A stretch of DNA of 64,000 nt. Source: Nitrososphaerota archaeon. Lineage in GTDB: Archaea > Thermoproteota > Nitrososphaeria > Nitrososphaerales > Nitrosopumilaceae. The notes beneath the pieces are model-generated. The model did no database searches and was not told where the DNA came from. It was given only the letters and a program-made list of their open reading frames with translations. This document shows, in pieces, positions 49,122-59,570 of the stretch; positions within the stretch are counted from its first letter, which is position 1; every line of letters starts with the position of its first letter. Made by a program: the position numbers and the translations under genes. Where the stretch lies: positions 1 to 64,000 of the forward strand of contig JACQCT010000007.1 of assembly GCA_016201435.1 (NCBI GenBank), in the 5' to 3' direction.

Positions 49122-51854
49122 ATGACGGATAGTTTAGGCAGAATAAGTGGAATTGTAACTAAATTCAAGGGACTTACAACAATTGGTTTTGCCAATATTG
49201 TAGCCAGTGTTATTTCTGGTCTCTTTTGGCTGTATATCGCAAGACTTTTGGGTACTACACATTATGGTGAGATAAGCTACCTAATTGCAGTTTCCGGTAT
49301 AGCTACAGTAATTGCTTTTCTTGGTTCAGGAAATATTCTCCTGGTCTATACTGCCAAGGGAATAAGAATACAACCTGCTGTTTACACTATTGCGTTAGCT
49401 GCTTCAATCATAGCTGCTGTGATTTTATTTTTTATCTTTCAAGATGTTGGAGTAAGTCTATTTGTTATAGGAAATGTGGTTTTTGGGTTAGTTACATACG
49501 AGCTTATTGGCCAAAAGTTATACAAACAATATTCTGTATACATGATAAGCCAAAAGATTCTTGGAACTGTCTTAGCTATTGCTCTTAACCACTTTATAGG
49601 TCACAGCGGAGTAATTCTCGGCTTAGCAATATCAATGTTCTTGCCTACATATAGAATCTATGAGGGATTCAAGTATAACAAAATAGATTTCTCACTTCTA
49701 AAAGCTCGTTCTGGATTTATTATAAACAGCTATATCATGGACATAGCCAGATCATTTAGTACCACACTTGATAAGTTAATAGTTGCTCCATTACTTGGTT
49801 TTGCACTACTTGGTAATTATCAGTTAGGAATTCAGTTTCTTTCATTACTTGGCATACTTCCTGGAATAATATATCAATACATTTTGCCTCATGACGCAAG
49901 CGGAAATGCGAATATAAAATTAAAGAAGGTTGCCATACTCTTCTCAGTATTACTAGCAATTCTAGGCATAGTTTTGGCACCAATATTTTTGCCATTGCTA
50001 TTTCCAAAGTTTACAGAAGCAACACAGGTAATTCAGATACTCAGTATTTCAATAATAGCGACCACTATCAACCTAACTTACATATCAAAATTTCTTGGTG
50101 GTGAGAAAAGCAGAATTGTTCTGATAGGTTCTGCGATATATCTTTCCATCCAGATCTTGTTGATTATAATTTTAGGCAAAATCATGGGGGTAAACGGTGC
50201 AGCAATTGCAGTAGTCATAGCCACATTTTCTGAAACTGCATATCTAGTAAGTGTGGACAGGTTCATTAGGAAAAAGGTGGAAATACCAATTAAAGAACCA
50301 AGTGAAAATCCCGTGATTTTACTTGAGGAAAAAAAAGTCGATAATACAGATAGGTTTCATTTCAAGTATTCAATTCCACTGTTAATATCAATAGGGATAA
50401 TTAGTCTACTTCTTCGATTATACTATTTCCCGTATAATGTTCCTTTGACATTAGATGCACTTAATGGATATTTTTTCTATGCAACTGACCTTAGCATACT
50501 TGGCCATTTTACAGCTAACACAATAGGAGCGCATGATGGCTGGCCAATATTCTTATCATTTTTTTTCACCATCTTTAGATTTGACAATTTTCTTGATTAC
50601 ATGACCATGCAAAGAAGCATTACAGTTGGCCTATCTGTGCTAACAATAATACCAGTCTATTTCTTATGTAGAAGATTTATTGGTAATTCTTATGCGATAA
50701 TTGGTGCATCAATATTTGCATTTGATCCACGCATTATTCAGAATTCACTTCTTGGAATAACTGAACCACTCTACATTCTTCTCCTGTCATCTGCATTTGC
50801 ATTGTATTTTGGTTCGAAGCGAAAATTAATCTATGTATCATTTGCGTTGGTTGGACTATCCTCCATTATCAGAGCAGAAGGACTTTTCGTATTCATACCT
50901 CTGATTGTCATGTTTTACATCCGTAATAGAAAAGAAAACAAAATTGTTCTAAAGGCAATACTAGCTGCAGCCATTTTCATTTTGTTACTTTTACCTATTG
51001 CCATGTTTAGGATTAGTACTCAGGGAAACGATGCTCTGACTGGTAGAATTTTAGAAGGAACCAATCAGGTTTTAACTACATCACAGAATACAGGAACGTT
51101 TGCATTCCTAAAAATTGCGGCAGAAAACGTGATAAAGCTTGGCGGATGGTCCCTTGTGCCTATTTTCATGATCCTTCTTCCAATTGGTCTTTACTTTTTT
51201 ATCAAAAAAAGAGATATCGACAAGATAACCATTCTTGTAATCATTATTTTGATGCTACTGCCAGTCATCTATGCACTTGCATTTAATCCAGATATTCGTT
51301 ACATGTATCCTTTATTCCCACTTTTTTCTGTAGTAGCAGCATTTACAATAAAAAAAGCCCTTGGAAAAACCAAGAGCCAGAGTCTGTTTCTCATTTTAAT
51401 TGTCGGTACCATCTTAGTTGCTTCTGCTGCTTTTCTAGAGATTAAAAAATTCGATTATGAGCATCAAAGAGAGGCATTTGGAATTGCATACAAGGTAATT
51501 GGAATTGCAGGCGGGGTTAATAGTTACTATCCAGAGGATAGCTATATCACACCTGCTGAGCTTCCTGAAAAATGGCCTGCTCTCAAGTCATCTATTGAAT
51601 TCAAAACAGTTGTAATTCCAATTGATGGATTTAATTCCCTTACCGAGTACATCAAATCTTCAGAGAAAAACGGTTTGACAGATTTGGTTTTAGATGGACA
51701 AAAGAATAGGCCTTCATTTCTAAATGATGCATATCATAATCCAGAAAAGTATCCTTATCTAGTTGAAGCATATGATTCATCAAAAGATGGATTCAAGTAT
51801 CATGTAAAAATATTCAAGATAGATTACAATTTATTTAATTCACTGGTTCATTAA
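49122..51854 (+). CDS. fusion: Wzx-like polysaccharide flippase (N-term, ~400 aa) plus GT-C/GT39-like glycosyltransferase (C-term, ~500 aa)
   Basis: N-term FANIVASVISGLFWLYIARLLGTTHYGEISYLIAVSGIATVIAFLGSGNILLVYTAKG (flippase); C-term multi-TM DALNGYFFYATDLSILG...GASIFAFDPRIIQNSLLGITEPLYILLLSSAFALYFGSKRKLIYVSFALVGLSSIIRAEGLFVFIPLI. Confidence 0.85.
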   Translation: MTDSLGRISGIVTKFKGLTTIGFANIVASVISGLFWLYIARLLGTTHYGEISYLIAVSGIATVIAFLGSGNILLVYTAKGIRIQPAVYTIALAASIIAAVILFFIFQDVGVSLFVIGNVVFGLVTYELIGQKLYKQYSVYMISQKILGTVLAIALNHFIGHSGVILGLAISMFLPTYRIYEGFKYNKIDFSLLKARSGFIINSYIMDIARSFSTTLDKLIVAPLLGFALLGNYQLGIQFLSLLGILPGIIYQYILPHDASGNANIKLKKVAILFSVLLAILGIVLAPIFLPLLFPKFTEATQVIQILSISIIATTINLTYISKFLGGEKSRIVLIGSAIYLSIQILLIIILGKIMGVNGAAIAVVIATFSETAYLVSVDRFIRKKVEIPIKEPSENPVILLEEKKVDNTDRFHFKYSIPLLISIGIISLLLRLYYFPYNVPLTLDALNGYFFYATDLSILGHFTANTIGAHDGWPIFLSFFFTIFRFDNFLDYMTMQRSITVGLSVLTIIPVYFLCRRFIGNSYAIIGASIFAFDPRIIQNSLLGITEPLYILLLSSAFALYFGSKRKLIYVSFALVGLSSIIRAEGLFVFIPLIVMFYIRNRKENKIVLKAILAAAIFILLLLPIAMFRISTQGNDALTGRILEGTNQVLTTSQNTGTFAFLKIAAENVIKLGGWSLVPIFMILLPIGLYFFIKKRDIDKITILVIIILMLLPVIYALAFNPDIRYMYPLFPLFSVVAAFTIKKALGKTKSQSLFLILIVGTILVASAAFLEIKKFDYEHQREAFGIAYKVIGIAGGVNSYYPEDSYITPAELPEKWPALKSSIEFKTVVIPIDGFNSLTEYIKSSEKNGLTDLVLDGQKNRPSFLNDAYHNPEKYPYLVEAYDSSKDGFKYHVKIFKIDYNLFNSLVH

Positions 51855-51897
51855 GTGACCATTACCTAGATATATTCAGGCATTATTTTACACATAG

Positions 51898-52587
51898 ATG
51901 AGTAAGTCTGATCAAAAGAAATCTTTGTTTGATCGAATTAGAATAAAGGTGGAGAAAAAAATTGGAAAATCTACCTATGGAAAGGTTTGGACTAAAGATA
52001 ATCAATGGTATAATGAAATACACAATGCAAATCCCTTACTACATGAGGATTTTGTCAGGTACCTTAAAGAAAAAAAAGATATGAAAACAGTATTAGAAAT
52101 AGGATGCGGAACTGGAATATATCCTATCCAGATGAAAGAACTTTTTGAAGGAAAACAGTATACTGGAATAGACATATCAGATACTGCAATAGAATATTGC
52201 AAGAAAAATTCCAAATTTGAATTCATTTGCGGTGATTTTATAAAAATGGGTATTACAAAAAGATATGATTTAGTTTATTCGCATGCCGTGGTGGATCATG
52301 TATATGATATTGATGCATTTATATCAAAAATGGTGAAAATTTCAAAAAAATACACCTACATCAACTCATACAGAGGATATTTCCCAGAAATGACCAAACA
52401 TAAAATGACATGGGACGGTCATGATGGTTGTTATTTTAATGATCTCTCAATCCAACAAACAAGAGAAAATCTTCTGAGAAATGGACTTTCAGAAGATGAG
52501 TTTGTCATTAGATCACAAGAGAGCGGGCAACAAGGAAAAAATGTTAATTTACAGACGGTAATTGAAATCAAAAAGAATCAGGATTAA
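51898..52587 (+). CDS. class I SAM-dependent methyltransferase
   Basis: KTVLEIGCGTGIYPIQMKELFEGKQYTGIDISDTAIEYCKK; YDLVYSHAVVDHVYD. Confidence 0.88.
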   Translation: MSKSDQKKSLFDRIRIKVEKKIGKSTYGKVWTKDNQWYNEIHNANPLLHEDFVRYLKEKKDMKTVLEIGCGTGIYPIQMKELFEGKQYTGIDISDTAIEYCKKNSKFEFICGDFIKMGITKRYDLVYSHAVVDHVYDIDAFISKMVKISKKYTYINSYRGYFPEMTKHKMTWDGHDGCYFNDLSIQQTRENLLRNGLSEDEFVIRSQESGQQGKNVNLQTVIEIKKNQD

Positions 52588-52591
52588 ATAG

Positions 52592-53635
52592 TTATAATTT
52601 CTTTCCTGTAACACTAATTCCACTTTCAATTTCCTTAAAATGAACTATCTTGGTTTTTGTATCTGCATACCACTTTCTAACTTCGTCAGGAGTATGTCTA
52701 AAAGCAAATTTTGGGAAATACCAATCAAAGTTTACTCCTACACTTCGTTCAAAATTTCCATCTTCTGCCCAAAAGCATTTTAGAAAATACCAATAAATGA
52801 ATCTCTGTACATCATAAGTTCCAGCTTTAATTTGTAAGACTGGAATGTCTCGTGGAATTTTTATTTTCTTTTTTAATTGAGACAAGACCTTACCCAAGTA
52901 AGTCATGTCTTTTGAAAATTCAACACATTCCTTTTCTGACATTGTAGTTGTGTGTTCTCGAATAAAATCATCAGCAAATTCTCGCATTGGGGCTTTTTTG
53001 TTATACACGTATATGGATATCATGCCATTTTTTTCCAAATATTTTGTGAGATTCTTAAATGATGTTTCTGTGTTTTTTGTGTGATGTAAAACTTGATCGG
53101 AACAAATAAAATTAAAAAATCTTTTTCTAAATGGAAGCCTGCGTATATCTGCTTGAAGAAAATGAATGTTTGGTGTTGTATGATATTTTTTGTATGCAAA
53201 GTCTATGCTTTCACTTGCATCTATTGCAAAAACCTGAGATTTTGGATTTGAGGAAAACAGTTTTGCACTGTTTCCTATTCCTGTTCCTGCATCCAAGATT
53301 TTGCTTCTGGTTTTTAGAAATTTGTTAAAATTGTTAAGGTTTTTCCAGCCAAACCTATCTAAAAACCAATTTTGTTGGTGAAGGAACCAGTTTTTTTGGT
53401 GGTAAAATTTGTTGTATTTTTTCCATTTAGAAGAAAATGCCGCTTCGGTTTTAACAAAACCTGTTGTTTCATCAACAACTAGCCTTGGAATACCTCTAAT
53501 GATTCTAAATTTATGCTCGTTATTACATACTAACAAACCGCTAACAATCTCATTTTTTTCATACTTTTCAGATTTTAGTGTAAAACTTTTGTAGCATTTG
53601 GGACATACGATATAGTTTACCAGATTGATTTTCAA
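52592..53635 (-). CDS. methyltransferase with N-terminal Trm112-like zinc domain
   Basis: YIVCPKCYKSFTL...GLLVCNNEHKFRIIRGIPRLV; KILDAGTGIGNSAKLFSSN; NFICSDQVLHHTKNTETS. Confidence 0.87.
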   Translation of the reverse strand: MKINLVNYIVCPKCYKSFTLKSEKYEKNEIVSGLLVCNNEHKFRIIRGIPRLVVDETTGFVKTEAAFSSKWKKYNKFYHQKNWFLHQQNWFLDRFGWKNLNNFNKFLKTRSKILDAGTGIGNSAKLFSSNPKSQVFAIDASESIDFAYKKYHTTPNIHFLQADIRRLPFRKRFFNFICSDQVLHHTKNTETSFKNLTKYLEKNGMISIYVYNKKAPMREFADDFIREHTTTMSEKECVEFSKDMTYLGKVLSQLKKKIKIPRDIPVLQIKAGTYDVQRFIYWYFLKCFWAEDGNFERSVGVNFDWYFPKFAFRHTPDEVRKWYADTKTKIVHFKEIESGISVTGKKL

Positions 53636-53780
53636 GATCAGTTTTCAATTTTACCTGGGTAAATAAAAAGTAATGTACTAAATTGAAAAATTTGTAAATA
53701 ATGCTAATGAACAGATTGTTGTCTATGATTTTAAACAGCATGTCTTAATATTGGTAAATGTTATTGTGGTGTAATTAAAA

Positions 53781-54842
53781 TTGAGATTACTGATTGCAGG
53801 AGCTAAAACAAAGTTTTTCCATCTTAAGGAATTTGGTGATGCATTAGAAAGATTAGGTATTGATTACAAGTTGGTACATGATGTAGATGTTTATGATGGA
53901 TTGCCAAGCAGAAACATTTCACATTGGTTTCAATCCACTGCAAAATTTGATAGTTTGATAAAAGAGTTCAAGCCTGATGCAGTTTTCGTTGATAGGCAAA
54001 GACATTTTAGTTTAGCTGTAATCAAGAAAAAAATTCCATTATTTATGCTTCTTAGAGGTGAATATTGGACAGAAATAAAATGGGCCAAAGAAACATTATA
54101 CAAATCTCCACACAGACGTTTAGCCCTATGGCAATGGCAGAGAATAGCTGAAAAATGTTTTAGTGGATCTACAGAAATCATTCCCATTTGCAAATATCTT
54201 GAAACTGTTGTAAAGGAACATTATCCAAACAAGCCCACTCATGTGTTACATGGAGGCATAGATGCTTCTCGTTGGTATCCTGTTAGTGGAATGGAGCTAA
54301 AACATCCATGTGTTGGATTATTACAAGGTGCGTGGATTTGGGGAAAAACCAAAGAAATGCTGACCTTGACAAAAGTGTTAGAAGCAATGCCTAATGTGAT
54401 GTTTTATTGGGTAGGAGATGGACCATACAGAGATAATGTTCTTGAAACACTCAAAAAATATGATAATTTCAAGTGGCTTGGGTCTTTAGAATATCCAGAT
54501 AAGGTAAGGGAATACCTTGCAGCAATAGATGTTTACGCATTAGCAAGTGGAATTGATATGTCTCCCCTTACGCTACAAGAAGCTGCATTAATGGAAAAAC
54601 CAGTAGTTGCAACAAATGTAGGAGGAATACCAGAATTAATGGACAATAACAATACAGGATTTCTAGTTGAAAAAGGAGACCATAAAGGATGGATAGAGAA
54701 ATTGTCCATTTTAATTAATGATAATAAAAAAGCAAAACAAATGGGTACAGCTGGTCGTGATTTTGTTAAAGAGAACTTTGGTTGGGATAAAATAGCAAAG
54801 AAATTCATTACAATACTTAATTCTACTCTTCAAAAATCATAA
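53781..54842 (+). CDS. glycosyltransferase family 4
   Basis: VLHGGIDASRWYP; NVMFYWVGDGPYRDNVLETLKK; ALASGIDMSPLTLQEAALMEKPVVATNVGGIPELM. Confidence 0.9.
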   Translation: MRLLIAGAKTKFFHLKEFGDALERLGIDYKLVHDVDVYDGLPSRNISHWFQSTAKFDSLIKEFKPDAVFVDRQRHFSLAVIKKKIPLFMLLRGEYWTEIKWAKETLYKSPHRRLALWQWQRIAEKCFSGSTEIIPICKYLETVVKEHYPNKPTHVLHGGIDASRWYPVSGMELKHPCVGLLQGAWIWGKTKEMLTLTKVLEAMPNVMFYWVGDGPYRDNVLETLKKYDNFKWLGSLEYPDKVREYLAAIDVYALASGIDMSPLTLQEAALMEKPVVATNVGGIPELMDNNNTGFLVEKGDHKGWIEKLSILINDNKKAKQMGTAGRDFVKENFGWDKIAKKFITILNSTLQKS

Positions 54843-54866
54843 TTTCTAGATTTGATATTCGTATAA

Positions 54867-56093
54867 TTAACCTAGAGTATCATTTGGTTTAATTTCTTTA
54901 GTAATAAATAACCTAAACCAAATTTCAAACGCTAGCAATCCGAGAAATTTGTTCACATATCTCACGTCGGGTTCCTTAACAAGTTTTTTAAGATGTTTTT
55001 TTATCCATTCTTTATTTATCCAGCCTTCTTTTACGATTCTTGCATCAGATAAATAATAATCACACAATTCACGCCCATGAGAGTTCAATAGATTAGTAGT
55101 ATTAACTGAGAAACCTTGTTTTGTTTTAGACATCATACCATCACTTACATATTTTCGAAGGATTTTTCTAAGTAAAATCTTTCCAATATCTCTGGTGCTA
55201 TCATATTTTAATTTGTAGGGCAGATGAGTTGCATGAGAAATTAATTCCTTTGACAGTATGGGAGATATAGATCGTACTCCAAAATGTTTGTGAATTTTTG
55301 TATTAAGTGGTGTCCAATTGTATAATAGTTTCCCATTAAAATCTGCCAGAAAAACTTGTGCGATGGGTGGAAGCGGGTTATCAAAGTATGGTTTTAAATT
55401 ATTATAGATTTCATTCCAGGAAAAGTGTGCTTTTTTACCAAATAGATTATCTTGGTCAGGAACCCAATCCCTTTCATGACATTTCAAATATGCCTTTACT
55501 TTCTCAGTTGGGGAAAAACCCAGTTTTATTAAAGACAGGAATTTTTTATATCTAAAAATATATCCTCCAAAAAGCTCATCGCCACCATCTCCAGATACAA
55601 GAATTTTTGAAAGGGATTTTGTCTTTTTAACAACATAATACCAATGTAAATCCCAAAAAGGGAGTTTTATTATGCTTAATGCTTTTGGTAATTCTTTAAG
55701 ATAATTTTCTATGTATATGACATGATGATCTGCTTCAAATCTTTCTGCAATTTTTGCGGCAAGTACTGATTCATCAATACTATCGGCAAATTTAACAGAA
55801 ATTGCATCAATATCAAGACGAGGGCATGTCTTTCTTAGCAAGCTAAGAATTAAAGTAGAATCTATACCACCACTAAGAGCAACTGCAACTTTTAGTTTCG
55901 AATTATTAAAATTTTTTTTAATAGTATTTCGTATGGTTTTTTCAATATGGATAGAAGGTTCGCTAACTGGTTTTTCTACAAAATCTTTCCATGTTAATTT
56001 TGGTAAAAAAGTTTTTTGTGTAGGATCATATCTAAGAGTAAGAGCATTTTTTATTGAGGATGGATTGATGTGGTTAAACTCCCCCACGTCCAA
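54867..56093 (-). CDS. asparagine synthetase-like ATP-pyrophosphatase domain protein lacking the glutaminase domain
   Basis: VAVALSGGIDSTLILSLLRK (PP-loop); ILVSGDGGDELFGGY; no Cys2 Gn-AT domain in 408 aa. Confidence 0.88.
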   Translation of the reverse strand: MDVGEFNHINPSSIKNALTLRYDPTQKTFLPKLTWKDFVEKPVSEPSIHIEKTIRNTIKKNFNNSKLKVAVALSGGIDSTLILSLLRKTCPRLDIDAISVKFADSIDESVLAAKIAERFEADHHVIYIENYLKELPKALSIIKLPFWDLHWYYVVKKTKSLSKILVSGDGGDELFGGYIFRYKKFLSLIKLGFSPTEKVKAYLKCHERDWVPDQDNLFGKKAHFSWNEIYNNLKPYFDNPLPPIAQVFLADFNGKLLYNWTPLNTKIHKHFGVRSISPILSKELISHATHLPYKLKYDSTRDIGKILLRKILRKYVSDGMMSKTKQGFSVNTTNLLNSHGRELCDYYLSDARIVKEGWINKEWIKKHLKKLVKEPDVRYVNKFLGLLAFEIWFRLFITKEIKPNDTLG

Positions 56094-57468
56094 TGCCTCT
56101 AAAAATTAAGCCGGCTTTTTTTGCGGCATGAACGTCAATTAGTCCTCTAGTATCTATCAGAACCGGAGTTTTTAGTTTGGCTACAAAGAACGCAGGTTCA
56201 ATATTACGAAATTCGTTATGTGCTGTAACAATTATTGCTGCATCTGCATTTGTTATTGCGTTTACAGAATCATCTTCAGTTTTATGTAAAAATACTTCAG
56301 TGGATTTGAAGTATGGATCGTAAATTTTTATTCTTGCACCAAGTTGGTCTAATCTTTTTATTATTGCTTCAGCTGGCGATAATTGAATATCACGTACGTT
56401 TGGTTTGTAAGATAGTCCTAATAATGCAATAGTACTATCCTTTACTGATTTGCCAGCCTCGTTTAATGCATCAACTAATAGTTCAACAACATGATATGGC
56501 ATAGATTCGTTAGTTTCTCTTGCAGCTCTGATTATCCTTAACATGCCATTATTTTCCATTCCTCGTGCCGAATTTAGAATTTGATACGAATTTACAGGTA
56601 AACATGGACCACCTACACCTGCTCCAGGGTAATGGGTCTCAAAATTGTATTTTTTATCACAAGCTTCAAGTACTTTTAGTATATCTATTCCAAGGTTTTC
56701 AAATAAAATAGCAAGCTCGTTTACAAATGCAATATTGATATCACGAAATACATTAGCCGTAAGTTTTGCGGCATTAGCTGTTTTACAGTCTGGCATTTTT
56801 ATCATTTCTACATTAAAAACATGTGTGTAAATTTCTGAGACAAGATCAGTTGTTCTTACGTTTATTCCTCCTACTAGTCGTGGCAATTTTTTAAAATCAT
56901 TCAATATTTCACCAGGATTAGCGGTTTCAGGACATGTTGCAATGCTAAAATCTTTGCCGGCTTTTAACCTTTGATCGTTGTTTTCAATAATTGAAATTAA
57001 TTCATTTTCAACAAATCCTGGTTCAATTGTACTTTCTACCACTATTAATGAGCCTGGCTTTAGTAATTTGCTGAGGTTTTTTACAACTGATATTAATGCA
57101 GAATAATCAGGTACATTGTTTTTATCCATAGGAGTAGGTAATGATAAAATTACAAGATTAGATTTTGGAATTGCTTCGCCAATGTCTGTTGTTGCATGAA
57201 ATTTTTTATTTTTAATTACATCATCAAATATTTTATCAAATCCCGGTTCATCTTTTATTGGATAATTACCGGAATTTATCATTTGAACCAATTTGGTATT
57301 GATATCAACTCCAATAGTAAGTAAACCAGAATGTGCAAATGACAGGGCTGTTGGAAGACCGATTCGTCCTATGCCTACTACAGAAACTGTGATTTGCCCT
57401 GATTTCAAGTAATTTTTAATTTCATCAACAGTCAATGAAATAATATTTTTAGAAATTCCTTGGTTCAA
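56074..57468 (-). CDS. UDP-N-acetyl-D-mannosamine dehydrogenase-type nucleotide-sugar dehydrogenase
   Basis: VSVVGIGRIGLPTALSFA; VESTIEPG; PGAGVGGPCLPVNSYQ; LLGLSYKPNVRDIQLSPA. Confidence 0.92.
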   Translation of the reverse strand: MNQGISKNIISLTVDEIKNYLKSGQITVSVVGIGRIGLPTALSFAHSGLLTIGVDINTKLVQMINSGNYPIKDEPGFDKIFDDVIKNKKFHATTDIGEAIPKSNLVILSLPTPMDKNNVPDYSALISVVKNLSKLLKPGSLIVVESTIEPGFVENELISIIENNDQRLKAGKDFSIATCPETANPGEILNDFKKLPRLVGGINVRTTDLVSEIYTHVFNVEMIKMPDCKTANAAKLTANVFRDINIAFVNELAILFENLGIDILKVLEACDKKYNFETHYPGAGVGGPCLPVNSYQILNSARGMENNGMLRIIRAARETNESMPYHVVELLVDALNEAGKSVKDSTIALLGLSYKPNVRDIQLSPAEAIIKRLDQLGARIKIYDPYFKSTEVFLHKTEDDSVNAITNADAAIIVTAHNEFRNIEPAFFVAKLKTPVLIDTRGLIDVHAAKKAGLIFRGIGRGGV

Positions 57469-57589
57469 TTTTTTAACTCAGTCCTCGTTTTATCATTAAC
57501 AGAACATGATTGACTTTTCTGAGTTTATATAAATTTGTGTCTAATTTTTCCTCTCAAAACTTAAAGATAAGACTAGAAAAGCATTCAAT

Positions 57590-58504
57590 ATGAATTTCAT
57601 AGTAACAGGAGGGGCAGGATTCATCGGAAGTCATATAGTAGAATATCTTGTAGAACAAAATCACACTGTAACAATAATTGATAATTTTCATACAAGTACG
57701 CTAGAAAATCTATCAAGATTTAGGAACAAAATAGAAATTTTGGATATGGATATTTTAGATTACGAGAAACTGAGAAATGTTGTTAAAGATACTGACGGAG
57801 TATTTCATGAGGCTGCACTTACTTTGGTACAGGAATCTTTTACAAAACAAAAAGAATATCATGATGTTAATGTTACTGGTACAGAAAACATCTTCAAGCT
57901 TGCAAAAGAATTTGGTTTCAAGGTTGTCTATGCAAGCAGTTCAAGTGTGTATGGTAACACAAAAAAAATTCCAATCAAAGAAAATGCTGAAAGAAAACCA
58001 CTTAATCCATATGGCAATACAAAATTAGAAGACGAGTATCTTGCAGAAAAATACTCAAAATTAGGAGTATCAATCGTAGGATTAAGATACTTTAACGTGT
58101 ATGGACCAAGACAAAATATTGCTTATGCTGGTGTAATTACAAAGTTTTTAGAAAATATTGCAAATAGTAAGGCTCCAGTGATTAATGGTGATGGTTTACA
58201 AGTAAGGGATTTTGTCTATGTAGGAGATGTGGCAAAAGCAAACCTAACGGCCATGGAAAGCAAAGTGAATTTTGCTTTTGTTAACATTGGTACAGGTACA
58301 GCATTATCAATTAATGATCTGGCAGATATCATCATAAAAGCATCCGGTCTTGCCATAAAACCAGTTCATGGACAACCTCTTGAAGGCGATGTTAAAGATA
58401 GTCAAGCAGATATAAGTTTAGCAAAAAAATTACTTGATTGGCAGGCTGAAACAAAACTTGAAGACTGGTTAAATGAGACAGTGCAGAAAATCATAAAAAA
58501 TTAA
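57590..58504 (+). CDS. NAD-dependent epimerase (UDP-glucose 4-epimerase-like)
   Basis: NFIVTGGAGFIGSHIVEYL; YASSSSVYGNTKKIPIKE; NPYGNTKLEDEYL; YFNVYGPRQN. Confidence 0.92.
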   Translation: MNFIVTGGAGFIGSHIVEYLVEQNHTVTIIDNFHTSTLENLSRFRNKIEILDMDILDYEKLRNVVKDTDGVFHEAALTLVQESFTKQKEYHDVNVTGTENIFKLAKEFGFKVVYASSSSVYGNTKKIPIKENAERKPLNPYGNTKLEDEYLAEKYSKLGVSIVGLRYFNVYGPRQNIAYAGVITKFLENIANSKAPVINGDGLQVRDFVYVGDVAKANLTAMESKVNFAFVNIGTGTALSINDLADIIIKASGLAIKPVHGQPLEGDVKDSQADISLAKKLLDWQAETKLEDWLNETVQKIIKN

Positions 58505-59451
58505 TTTTTGAGAAGGTTTTCATAGAAAGTAACGTATTTTGGTATCAATACATCACATGTAAAATTTTTCATCACATATTCATAACCTGCATCAGTTAGT
58601 TTTTTTGCAAATTCTTTGTTCTCTAATATTTGATTGATTGCATCAGCCAATTTTTTTGGTTCATTTGGAGGAACAAGTATGCCAGTAACATTATTTGTGA
58701 TAATTTCTGGAATGCCGCCGACATTTGTTGCAACAATTGGAATTTTAAAGTAATATGCTTCTTTAATGACTTGAGGAATACTTTCCATTCTGGACGGAAT
58801 TACAAGAAGACTAGATGCCCTTAGAGTCATCATCGCTTCCTTCCATGAAATATCAGTACAGTAAACTACTTTTCCTTTGATTTGTGATTCAATGCTTAGA
58901 AGTATGTCTATTCCTTTTTCAAAACTGTCTCTGCCAACATATGCTATTTGATTTTCAATTTTTGGAACATCTGGAATGTCTTTGAATAACGAAGTGTCAA
59001 GAGGAGCAGGTAAATATTCAAAATCAAATCCTAATTTTTCTTTGTATGCTTTCTGTACTGCTTTTGAATCAGTAGTAATTTTGTCTGGCCACTTTAGCAT
59101 GTTTGGTTCTGCAATGTCAACCATCTTTTTTATTGTAGTTGAATGAATCTTTCCTACTTGATCGGCATAGACTCCATGTACAGACAGAACTTTCTTTTTT
59201 GCCTTTGCAGCACGCATAGCAAATGTTGATGGAACATTAAATGCATGAACAATATCATATTTTTCTTTATCCATCTTTACTTTTAGTGTACTTAATATAG
59301 CAAAGCTTGGATTCTTCAGATTTTTAATCGGTATATGAGGAGCGTGCATCAATCTCACATCAAATCCTTGTTTTCTCAGTTTTCTAGCAATTCTGGCAGC
59401 ATGCCCACCAATGCCACCAGTATATCGTGGAGCAATAAACAATAATTTCAT
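58501..59451 (-). CDS. glycosyltransferase family 4
   Basis: GGIGGHAARIARKLRKQG; AYVGRDSFEKGIDILLSI; LVIPSRMESIPQVIKEAYYFKIPIVATNVGGIPEII. Confidence 0.9.
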   Translation of the reverse strand: MKLLFIAPRYTGGIGGHAARIARKLRKQGFDVRLMHAPHIPIKNLKNPSFAILSTLKVKMDKEKYDIVHAFNVPSTFAMRAAKAKKKVLSVHGVYADQVGKIHSTTIKKMVDIAEPNMLKWPDKITTDSKAVQKAYKEKLGFDFEYLPAPLDTSLFKDIPDVPKIENQIAYVGRDSFEKGIDILLSIESQIKGKVVYCTDISWKEAMMTLRASSLLVIPSRMESIPQVIKEAYYFKIPIVATNVGGIPEIITNNVTGILVPPNEPKKLADAINQILENKEFAKKLTDAGYEYVMKNFTCDVLIPKYVTFYENLLKN

Positions 59452-59570
59452 TATAGAACACCAATTTTACTTGTCAATGCAATATTACCCTACAAAGCAG
59501 TTTATAGTATTTTGGTGATCTAAAATCAGAATTAGTTATATTTTTTAATATTTTTCTAATGTTAAAGGAT

